Assembly: GCA_030428405.1 (NCBI GenBank)
Contig: JAUIEH010000176.1
Location: forward strand, 1-6,268
Length of the DNA: 6,268 nt
Reading direction: 5' to 3'
Source of the DNA: Alphaproteobacteria bacterium
Lineage (GTDB): Bacteria; Pseudomonadota; Alphaproteobacteria; Caulobacterales; Maricaulaceae
A program made the position numbers and the translations under genes. Numbering within the stretch: position 1 is the first letter of the stretch; every line of letters starts with the position of its first letter. The notes below the pieces were generated by a model. It saw nothing but the letters and a program-made list of their open reading frames with translations, did not search any database and was not told where the DNA came from. Shown here piece after piece: positions 1 to 5,260 of this stretch.

Positions 1-451
1 TCCCGCAATTCGCGCAAAAGCCGTGACGCGCATGCCAGCCGAGCAGGCCGCGTCCCGCGCCGATCAACGCCAGGTCCTCGGCGGTCATCATGCCGGCGGC
101 CTTGCGAATATCCGCAAAGGCGGCGCCGTCGCCCAGCGCCGCCATGATCGCAGGCGGCGGTTCCTCCTCAAGCGCTGCGGCGAAACGCGGCGCGCCGTCA
201 TGCAAGCCAAGAAACAAGGTCGGCGGCGATCCGAAGGCGGGCATCGCGTCAGGCGCTGCGAGCAGGGGCTCTGCGCGTTGTCCATTGCGCATGACGCCTG
301 GCTGCATCTTGTGAAACAGGAGCACGCCCGCATCGTCGCGCGCGCGCAGCTCATCCAGCGCTTTATCGTCTTTGCGCAAATGATCTGCGCGATCGAGCTT
401 GTGCGAGATGAAGCCCAGAACGGGCGCTGGGGGCTCGGCGGTCTGGTTCAT
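1..451 (-). CDS. nudC: NADH pyrophosphatase NudC, N-terminal part (runs off left edge)
   Basis: The visible 150 residues are the N-terminal half of NudC, the Nudix hydrolase that cleaves NAD(H) to NMN(H) and AMP and, in E. coli, removes NAD caps from RNA 5' ends. Seen directly: a stretch reading LDRADHLRKDDKALDEL near residues 19-35, typical of alphaproteobacterial NudC; a degenerate Nudix-like N-terminal domain; then LLGWHARHGFCANCG at the cut end. In that stretch FCxxCG (Cys146, Cys149) is the first half of the family's four-cysteine zinc ribbon. The catalytic Nudix box would lie beyond the window. The ATG at 451-449 follows an AGGA ribosome site on the minus strand, and an in-frame TAG 12 bases upstream rules out a longer start. 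Full-length family members are about 300 residues, so roughly half is missing, through the window boundary and not through gene damage. Its upstream region holds the palindrome at 489-506. Confidence 0.9.
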   Translation of the reverse strand, partial: MNQTAEPPAPVLGFISHKLDRADHLRKDDKALDELRARDDAGVLLFHKMQPGVMRNGQRAEPLLAAPDAMPAFGSPPTLFLGLHDGAPRFAAALEEEPPPAIMAALGDGAAFADIRKAAGMMTAEDLALIGAGRGLLGWHARHGFCANCG

Positions 452-488
452 AGGTCCTGCCTAGCGCGTCTCTGGCGCAGCGTCATGC

Positions 489-506
489 GTCAATTGTGCA
501 ATTGAC
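489..506. promoter_or_regulatory. 18-bp perfect palindrome upstream of nudC, candidate operator
   Basis: GTCAATTG and CAATTGAC form a perfect 8+8 inverted repeat around a TG centre, in an otherwise GC-rich region. It sits 38 bases upstream of the nudC start and about 90 bases upstream of the small plus-strand gene starting at 596, between divergent genes. A consensus-like TTGACA overlaps its right arm (502-507), but no good -10 box follows at 16-18 bases. Size and symmetry suit a dimeric helix-turn-helix repressor (MarR-like sites look like this). The regulator is not in the window, and the assignment as an operator is inference. Confidence 0.45.
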
Positions 507-595
507 AATCATTCGCAATTCATGGGAGCTATGTGTTTGCGCGCGTGAGTTTCGGCCTGCGCGCGCAGCGTTGCTTGAAGCTGCGGGAGGAGCCC

Positions 596-868
596 ATGGG
601 GCGGGTCATCGCAATGCATGGTCATGCGCCGTCATGTTCGATCAGTCGACGCGCCACGGCCGAAGCCGCTGAGGATGCGAGCGGCGAAACGTTGCTGCGC
701 CAGCGCGCCGCCGCGCGTCGTGCGGCCCTTGACTGGATGGAGACCCAGGCGCGCGTGCTCGATCAATGGCGCGCGCTGATGGTCGGCATTGAGAGCGACC
801 AATCGCTCATCGGCGCGCTGGATGCGCATGCAGCCTTCCTCAACGAGGCCGCGGCGCGCCTGCGCTAA
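596..868 (+). CDS. small hypothetical protein, 90 residues
   Basis: I do not recognise this family. The ATG at 596 is preceded by a strong ribosome site, GGGAGGAG at 585-592. It is preferred over the in-frame GTG at 533, which would add 21 residues with a weaker site. The protein begins MGRVIAMHGHAP. From about residue 27 it becomes an alanine- and arginine-rich, probably all-helical region (LLRQRAAARRAALDWMETQ, then DQWRALMVGIESD), ending NEAAARLR. No signal peptide, membrane segment or zinc motif is apparent; the single cysteine is near residue 14. It stands divergent from nudC and shares that gene's palindrome-containing upstream region. No function can be given. The good ribosome site and the coding-like codon pattern make it more likely a real gene than a chance frame. 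Confidence 0.6.
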   Translation: MGRVIAMHGHAPSCSISRRATAEAAEDASGETLLRQRAAARRAALDWMETQARVLDQWRALMVGIESDQSLIGALDAHAAFLNEAAARLR

Positions 869-969
869 GCGTCTGCGCCTCGCCGCGCGTTTCCATATTT
901 CCGGCGCATTGCGCGCATAGCGAAACCGCCTCCGTCGTATGCGGACACGCTTTTCGCTGGAGACTGGAA

Positions 970-1539
970 TTGCGCTTCGCCGTCTTGTTCGCCGCGCTCG
1001 TCACGAGTGCGATTTCAGCGCCGCCTGCATTCGCAGACCAGGAAGCCTCCAACACGGCGCATGTGGTGACCGACCGTTATGGCCGGTGCTATGCGCGCGC
1101 AACGCCGGCGCATGACTTCGATCCCTACCAGGACCAGCGCCAGCAGGGGCGCACGCAAATTTACCGTACACAGACCGGTGGCGACGTGCTCGTCCACGAA
1201 TATGACTGGTTCGCCCAGCAGCTCTTCGTGCGCTGCGGGCCGCCTGGCGATGAGATCGTGGTGAGGCTCGGTCCCTGGCATCGCGGCCGGGTGGCGAGCG
1301 AAGACGACCTCGCCATCGCGTTTTATCGTGCGGGCGCGCTTTTGCGTTCCTACTCGACGCTCGAAATATCCGGCGGCGCGCCGGATGCGATTTCCAACTC
1401 CGTCTCGCACTACACAGTGTTCACGCGTCCGCCGCGCTTCTCAGACGGTTATGGCGCCGGCGAGGGGCCCGTCGTCGTCGCCGAAACCGTCGACGGACGG
1501 AGCTTGCGCTTCGATGCGATGACGGGCGAGTTGCTCTAA
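970..1539 (+). CDS. exported hypothetical protein, 189 residues
   Basis: I do not recognise the family. The TTG at 970 follows GGAG at 959-962 with a 7-base spacer and gives a textbook signal peptide: MRF, a hydrophobic core (AVLFAALVTSAIS), then a likely cleavage after AFA at residue 22-23. The mature part of about 166 residues would be periplasmic. It contains two cysteines, in GRCYAR (residue 39) and VRCGPPGDE (residue 89), which could form a disulfide. Many aromatic and arginine residues occur between them, and the protein ends DGRSLRFDAMTGELL. No membrane helix follows the signal and no lipobox is present. Starting further in would lose the signal peptide, which supports the TTG start. 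The GFA gene starts 52 bases downstream on the same strand, so co-transcription is possible but unproven. Confidence 0.75.
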   Translation: MRFAVLFAALVTSAISAPPAFADQEASNTAHVVTDRYGRCYARATPAHDFDPYQDQRQQGRTQIYRTQTGGDVLVHEYDWFAQQLFVRCGPPGDEIVVRLGPWHRGRVASEDDLAIAFYRAGALLRSYSTLEISGGAPDAISNSVSHYTVFTRPPRFSDGYGAGEGPVVVAETVDGRSLRFDAMTGELL

Positions 1540-1565
1540 GCGTTCGCAAAGACGAACATGAACGC
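1540..1565 (+). other. alternative hairpins between the exported protein and the GFA gene
   Basis: GCGTTC (1540-1545) can pair with GAACGC (1560-1565) over a 14-base loop, or the overlapping GTTCG (1542-1546) can pair with CGAAC (1553-1557) over a 6-base loop. The two folds exclude each other. No T-run follows, so this is not a standard intrinsic terminator. It may be an mRNA processing or attenuation element, or chance. Confidence 0.2.
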
Positions 1566-1591
1566 CTCACTCTTTGTTGCGAGGCTGCGTG

Positions 1592-2077
1592 ATGAGTAGC
1601 GGTTCAGACCAAAGCAGAGACGGCGGCTGTGCGTGCGGCGCGGTGCGATACCGCGCGACGGGCGCGCCGATGATCGTGCATTGCTGTCATTGCGGCCATT
1701 GCCAGCGCGAAACCGGTTCCGCCTTCGTCATTAACTTCATCATCGAGTCCGACCGCGTCGAGCATCTCAAGGGCGAGCCGGAGCTCATCAAGACCCCGTC
1801 CGCCAGCGGCAAGGGCCAGATGATCGCGCGCTGTCCGGACTGCAAGGTCGCGGTGTGGAGCAATTATTCGGGCATGGGCGATAAGACCCGCTTCATTCGC
1901 GCGGGCACGCTGGATGAGCCCAATTCGGTTGAGCCGGACGTGCATATCTATACGAGCACGAAGCTCGACTGGGTCGCGCTGCCGGCCGGCAAGCCCGCAT
2001 TCGCCGAGTTCTACCCGCCCAAGGACGTCTGGTCTGAAGACGCCCAGACGCGCTGGCGCGCGCTTCAGGACAAATGA
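1592..2077 (+). CDS. GFA family (CENP-V/GFA domain) zinc-binding protein
   Basis: A 161-residue single-domain protein of the GFA family, named after the glutathione-dependent formaldehyde-activating enzyme Gfa. All expected zinc ligands are visible: CxC in GGCACGAVRY (Cys13, Cys15), the CHCGHC cluster (Cys32, Cys34, Cys37) followed by QRETGSAF, and CPDC (Cys81, Cys84) before VAVW. Length and motif order match the family. The ATG at 1592 follows GAGG at 1581-1584; in-frame TTG codons at 1574 and 1577 and a GTG at 1589 are possible alternatives, but they have poorer ribosome sites and add non-conserved residues. Most members have no known substrate, and the glutathione-formaldehyde role holds for only a few. 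I therefore assign the fold with confidence but not the reaction. No formaldehyde dehydrogenase or S-formylglutathione hydrolase gene lies nearby. The protein is probably cytoplasmic. Confidence 0.9.
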   Translation: MSSGSDQSRDGGCACGAVRYRATGAPMIVHCCHCGHCQRETGSAFVINFIIESDRVEHLKGEPELIKTPSASGKGQMIARCPDCKVAVWSNYSGMGDKTRFIRAGTLDEPNSVEPDVHIYTSTKLDWVALPAGKPAFAEFYPPKDVWSEDAQTRWRALQDK

Positions 2078-2081
2078 GCTG

Positions 2082-2094
2082 GGGCCTGCGGCCC
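2082..2094 (+). terminator. weak hairpin just after the GFA gene
   Basis: GGGCC and GGCCC form a perfect 5-bp stem with a TGC loop, starting five bases after the GFA stop codon. There is no following T-run, so intrinsic termination would be inefficient. It may instead protect the 3' end of the message. Confidence 0.25.
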
Positions 2095-2136
2095 GATGCG
2101 CCTGCGCGGGTTCGTTGCGCCCCTCAGCGCCGGCAC

Positions 2137-2165
2137 TTGCCAGGACCGGCCATCGCGGTGATATG
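2137..2165 (+). promoter_or_regulatory. sigma-70-type promoter of the SRP RNA gene
   Basis: TTGCCA (2137-2142) and GATATG (2160-2165) are separated by 17 bases. The expected start point, about seven bases further on, falls at 2172-2174, exactly where the folded SRP RNA stem begins. This agreement between promoter spacing and RNA 5' end is the main support. The -10 box is an imperfect match to consensus. Confidence 0.6.
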
Positions 2166-2172
2166 TAGCCGC

Positions 2173-2269
2173 GGGAGGCCGGCGGCGGACGGAGCCCTCG
2201 CCAACCCGGTCAGGTCCGGAAGGAAGCAGCCGTAACGAGTTCTGCTCCGGGTCGTCGTCCGGTCTCCTT
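2173..2269 (+). ncRNA. ffs: small signal recognition particle RNA (4.5S type)
   Basis: This is the RNA that binds Ffh and, with FtsY, directs nascent inner-membrane proteins to the translocon. The hallmark apical sequence is intact at 2208-2231: GGTCAGGTCC, the GGAA tetraloop (2218-2221), then GGAAGCAGCC, as in E. coli 4.5S RNA. The rest folds into one long rod. Bases 2174-2182 pair with 2259-2267 (9 bp, one G-U). Bases 2183-2188 pair with 2252-2257 after a single bulge. CGGAGC (2190-2195) pairs with GCTCCG (2244-2249), and CTCG (2197-2200) pairs with CGAG (2236-2239). A TTTT run (2268-2271) directly follows the closing helix and may act as terminator. At about 96 bases it is the short bacterial form without an Alu domain. 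Exact ends are uncertain by a few bases. Confidence 0.96.
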
Positions 2270-2283
2270 TTCCATCAGCGTCG

Positions 2284-4584
2284 TCAGCTGATCTGGAAGC
2301 GGCGGCGCAGCGTCAACACCAGCAAGAAAATCAGGATGATCGCGAACACCCGGTGCAGCCCGCCTATGAGGCCGGTCAAGCCCGGCCGCAGCCGCGTCGC
2401 GCGCGCCCACCAGGGAAAACGCTGACCAGAATCGGTGAAGGGCAAGACCGTGCGCCCCGCGGAGATGGCGAGCGCCTCGCGCCAGGCATCGAAATTCGGC
2501 CGCCATGGAGAAGGGTGAGGGTCCGTCGAATCGACGCGCATCGGCTCGAACGCGTCGAATCTTTCCTGATAAAGCGCCGGGTACATCGCATAAAGACGAA
2601 CGCGCGTGACGTCGTCGACGGCGTTTGGACCCCATAGCCGCGGCGCGTCGGGACCGGCTTCGCGGTCCAAACGCGCTTGCGCGTCCTCGCCGGTCAGCGG
2701 CGGGGTGACGGCGCCGACAACGCCATAGGCCGCAGCGAACAAGATCGTGATCGCGGCCAAGGCGACCATGGGCCGAAACAGGTCGCGCCCGAAATCGGAG
2801 AGCCACTCGAACAGATAGGATGATATTTTCTCGAGCCGCGAGACGCCGCTCCTCCGTAGACGGCGCGCCCGCAGCTCAAGCGCGAAGAAATCCTGTTCCT
2901 CATTGCGCGCCTGGGCGTTCTCCATCAGGAGCTTGAGGCGGCGATAGTCCCGCTCAAATTCGGCTGGTTCGGGCTTGTCCTCGCTCTTTGTCTTCCACGC
3001 CCTCCAAACCCACCGCAGCGCTTGCAGGTCGACGCCTTCAGGCAGGCGTTGCGCGGCTTGCTCGCGGTCCTCGTCATTTTCCGCTGAAAAATAATCCATT
3101 GTCTGACGAAGGCTTGGCCAAGGCAGAGCATCGGCCGCAACAACTTCGTCCTCGTCCCGTGTGCGGTTCAGCAAGTCCGCGAGCCATTCATTGTCGCACG
3201 GCGTCGGCCAGGGCAGCGTTTCGCCGACTACGGCCGCGACATTGTCGTCGCTGAGATTGGTGTCGCCATGGGGCGCCGCGTCATGAAAGAGGATGCGATC
3301 GTAAAATTTCGCGCTGGATATCGCAGCCTCTTCGTCGGCGCCAAAATCAGTGCGCGCCAAAAAACGGCGATTGGAAAAATCCGCTTTGCTCCAGAATTGA
3401 GCGCCGTTGAACAGGGCGGGGCTGGCAAGGGCGCCGATCCCATTCGCCACACCGAATTTCTCGTCCTTGATGAGGGTTTGAACGCTCGGCTCTGGGTCGG
3501 GTTCGTCGATGGTCGCAGCGCGCCGGGCGTCCTCGGGCACGATATCAATCACGCTGGAGAAATCAGCGAGGCTCAGAAAGGCGGCGCGCTGGAAGCGGGC
3601 GGTTCCGGCGAAGGCGGCGCGCTGGAACCAGGCGTCTCCGGCGAAGGCGGCGCGCTGGAACCAGGCGTTTCCGGCGAAGGCGGCGCGCTGGAACCAGGCG
3701 TTTCCGGCGAAGGCGGCGCGCTGGAACCAGGCGTTGCCGGCGAAGGCGGCGCGCTGGAAGTCGGCGTCTCCGGCGAAGGCGGCGCGCTGGAACCAGGCGT
3801 TGCCGGCGAAGGCGGCGCGCTCGAAGTCGGCGTCTCCGGCGAAGAAGACGCTAACGCTTGAAACGGGGGAAAGGATCACCGCCGACTGCAATTGTGTTTG
3901 TCGGAGCCAGGCGAAATTGAATGTGCATCGCAGCACGCTGCGAGTCGCGACGTCGCTCTTTTTCGCCAGCTCGGCCGGATCGGCGTCCTCCGGCGCGCGT
4001 TCGAAACGGTCTGGCAGCGAAAGCGCTCTTAGAACCACGCCGGTGAGTTGCGCGCGCTGGTCCGGACTTGAGGGGCGGCCAAGAAAATTAAAGTCGCTCG
4101 GTCGCGTCGCGCGGAGACGCTGTTCAACGACGCGCTCCAGCGTAGCCCAGTCGGCCTCCTTCCAATCGGCCTTGGGCGTTCGCGCGCCGTTTTTATCCGT
4201 AAAGGGAAGATGCGCGACGTGCCAAAGGTCTTTCTCGCCGCCGCTCCCGATATCGACGAGCAAGCCATCGGCGATTAGTTGGTCGGCATCGATCAACGGA
4301 TGCGAAATCGCGTCCTCGGCGATGGAATCCTCAATCAACTCAAACCGCGTCCGCCAATAATCCTGCAGCGTTGCAGGCTCGCCTCCCGCAATCGGAACAG
4401 TCCGCCCCCTGTAATCCACCTGCGCGACACGCACGCGGTCGCCGACCACCTCCCAACCGATCCAGGGACGTTTCGGATAGCGATCCTCATCTAGCGCGGC
4501 GAGGCCCGCCCATGAAAAATCCTGTTCCCACCAGCGCTTCCAGAAGCGCTCTTCCGGACTGAGCTTTTCTTCGTCGTCCGCCAC
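2284..4584 (-). CDS. membrane-anchored pentapeptide-repeat protein, about 766 residues
   Basis: A large protein of unknown function, numbered here from the GTG at 4584. That GTG has an AGGAG site six bases upstream; an in-frame GTG at 4635 would give 783 residues but has no clear ribosome site. An aromatic-rich N-terminal region (FWKRWWEQDFSW at 14-25, then about 200 residues) is not recognised. Residues 248-335 hold eight 11-residue repeats of the form FAGxAxFxRAA, the AxF pattern of pentapeptide repeats (Pentapeptide_3-like), which build a right-handed beta-helix. Further degenerate AxF units occur at 389-413. A charged helical stretch (about 543-575, with YRRLKLLMENA and FFALELRARR) leads to a membrane helix at 605-626, an extramembrane loop of about 110 residues containing TVLPFTDSG, and a second helix at 736-758 ending LRRRFQIS. 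This C-terminal layout resembles other bacterial membrane pentapeptide-repeat proteins. The large N-terminal part is probably cytoplasmic. Its 3' end abuts ffs tail to tail. Confidence 0.88.
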   Translation of the reverse strand: MADDEEKLSPEERFWKRWWEQDFSWAGLAALDEDRYPKRPWIGWEVVGDRVRVAQVDYRGRTVPIAGGEPATLQDYWRTRFELIEDSIAEDAISHPLIDADQLIADGLLVDIGSGGEKDLWHVAHLPFTDKNGARTPKADWKEADWATLERVVEQRLRATRPSDFNFLGRPSSPDQRAQLTGVVLRALSLPDRFERAPEDADPAELAKKSDVATRSVLRCTFNFAWLRQTQLQSAVILSPVSSVSVFFAGDADFERAAFAGNAWFQRAAFAGDADFQRAAFAGNAWFQRAAFAGNAWFQRAAFAGNAWFQRAAFAGDAWFQRAAFAGTARFQRAAFLSLADFSSVIDIVPEDARRAATIDEPDPEPSVQTLIKDEKFGVANGIGALASPALFNGAQFWSKADFSNRRFLARTDFGADEEAAISSAKFYDRILFHDAAPHGDTNLSDDNVAAVVGETLPWPTPCDNEWLADLLNRTRDEDEVVAADALPWPSLRQTMDYFSAENDEDREQAAQRLPEGVDLQALRWVWRAWKTKSEDKPEPAEFERDYRRLKLLMENAQARNEEQDFFALELRARRLRRSGVSRLEKISSYLFEWLSDFGRDLFRPMVALAAITILFAAAYGVVGAVTPPLTGEDAQARLDREAGPDAPRLWGPNAVDDVTRVRLYAMYPALYQERFDAFEPMRVDSTDPHPSPWRPNFDAWREALAISAGRTVLPFTDSGQRFPWWARATRLRPGLTGLIGGLHRVFAIILIFLLVLTLRRRFQIS
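3580..3843 (-). repeat. 33-bp tandem repeat array, eight units, within the pentapeptide-repeat gene
   Basis: Eight consecutive 33-bp units (264 bp) encode the 11-residue repeats, starting at a regular spacing with no insertions or deletions. Most units differ by one to a few bases. The plus-strand segments beginning at 3644 and 3677 are identical, as are those at 3710 and 3776. The 66-bp block 3710-3775 recurs as 3776-3841 with one change (G at 3756, C at 3822), which converts Gln to Glu in the protein. This pattern indicates recent duplication by unequal exchange or slippage. Because the unit is a multiple of three, copy-number changes keep the frame. Confidence 0.97.
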
Positions 4585-4600
4585 GCGCGGCTCCTGCGCA

Positions 4601-4617
4601 CTCGCTTTTCGCGCGAG
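4601..4617 (-). other. short inverted repeat upstream of the pentapeptide-repeat gene's ribosome site
   Basis: CTCGC (4601-4605) and GCGAG (4613-4617) form a 5-bp stem with a 7-base loop, ending five bases before the AGGAG site used by the GTG at 4584. On the mRNA it could affect access to the ribosome site. If translation instead starts at 4635, it lies within the coding region. The short stem makes this a weak call. Confidence 0.2.
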
Positions 4618-4726
4618 CTTAGGCAAAGCCCGCACGCGCGGCCAGTGCGCCGGGTCGACTGCGGTCTGTCCTGCACGCGACGCAGCAGTGTACGCAGAAC
4701 GCTCTCGTCACACTCCGGAGGCGCAT

Positions 4727-5128
4727 ATGGTCCGGCGCGCGCTGATGCTGGTCACTGATTTGGGCATGCTGGCCTATTGGGCCGTCGCCGGCCTGATGGC
4801 GGCTTCGGTCATCGACGTGCCTGGCGAGTGGCTGTTTCGCAATTATCACGAGCCGCATGTCGTGGCCTGGAACTGGTCGTTCTTTCCGCTAGACCTCTTA
4901 TTGTCGCTGAGCGGGCTGCAGGCCTTGCGCGCCGAGCGGCGCGGGCAGGCGAGCTGGCGCATCTGGGCTGCGGTCTCGCTGACCTTGACCATGTGCGCGG
5001 GACTGATGGCGCTGAGCTATTGGACGCTGATGCGCGATTTCGATCCCGCCTGGTGGGCGCCGAACCTGTATCTGCTCATCTGGCCGGCGCCGTTCTTGTG
5101 GCGCCTTTTGCGCACCCCTCGCGACTAA
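4727..5128 (+). CDS. DUF5360 family (YvaD-like) four-helix membrane protein
   Basis: A 133-residue integral membrane protein with four predicted helices at about 5-26, 46-65, 79-100 and 108-127. The resemblance to the DUF5360 family (Bacillus YvaD type) rests on the pattern TDLGMLAYW in helix 1, VVAWNWSFFPLDLLLSLSGL spanning helix 2, and FDPAWWAPNLYLLIWP leading into helix 4. These aromatic motifs are the parts I recognise. The ATG at 4727 follows CGGAGG at 4716-4721 with a 5-base spacer. A longer in-frame start at 4688 would add 13 polar residues without a better ribosome site. No catalytic motif is visible and the family has no established function. It is divergent from the pentapeptide-repeat gene across about 140 bases and 132 bases upstream of the amidohydrolase gene. 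A shared role with either neighbour is unproven. Confidence 0.85.
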   Translation: MVRRALMLVTDLGMLAYWAVAGLMAASVIDVPGEWLFRNYHEPHVVAWNWSFFPLDLLLSLSGLQALRAERRGQASWRIWAAVSLTLTMCAGLMALSYWTLMRDFDPAWWAPNLYLLIWPAPFLWRLLRTPRD

Positions 5129-5190
5129 CGGTCCTTCGTCGCTTATGGCGCTCGTCGCGCGCGCCGGACGACGCCGTTGGTCGCGCGCCA

Positions 5191-5219
5191 TTGCGTGGTT
5201 TGGGGGCGAGGGCTAGCGT
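5191..5219 (+). promoter_or_regulatory. possible promoter of the amidohydrolase gene
   Basis: TTGCGT (5191-5196) and TAGCGT (5214-5219) are separated by exactly 17 bases, about 40 bases upstream of the ATG at 5261. Both boxes are partial matches in a GC-rich context, so this is tentative. It would allow transcription independent of the upstream DUF5360 gene. Confidence 0.25.
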
Positions 5220-5260
5220 TCCTGCAATCCATTCGCTGATTGTTTTCTGGAGATCGTCTC

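Noticed and set aside
23..505. 160-codon plus-strand open frame across the nudC region.
   Set aside because: It is the antisense of nudC, whose minus-strand translation shows the NudC N-terminal pattern and zinc-ribbon cysteines. The plus frame is an arginine-rich shadow with no recognisable domain.
2210..2806. 198-codon minus-strand open frame overlapping both the SRP RNA and the 3' end of the pentapeptide-repeat gene.
   Set aside because: It is an arginine- and alanine-rich out-of-frame shadow that reads through the SRP RNA and overlaps the conserved membrane segments of the real gene.
3580..3843. Regularly spaced repeat that could be taken for a CRISPR array.
   Set aside because: The units are directly adjacent with no unique spacers, have an exact 33-bp period and are in frame within a coding sequence.
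3268..4360. Two long plus-strand open frames (3268-3861 and 3509-4360) antisense to the pentapeptide-repeat gene, also encoding repeats such as GEGGALEPGVS.
   Set aside because: They exist because the GC-rich 33-bp repeat has no stop codon in several frames. Neither has a convincing ribosome site, and the minus-strand frame has a coherent domain structure with membrane helices.
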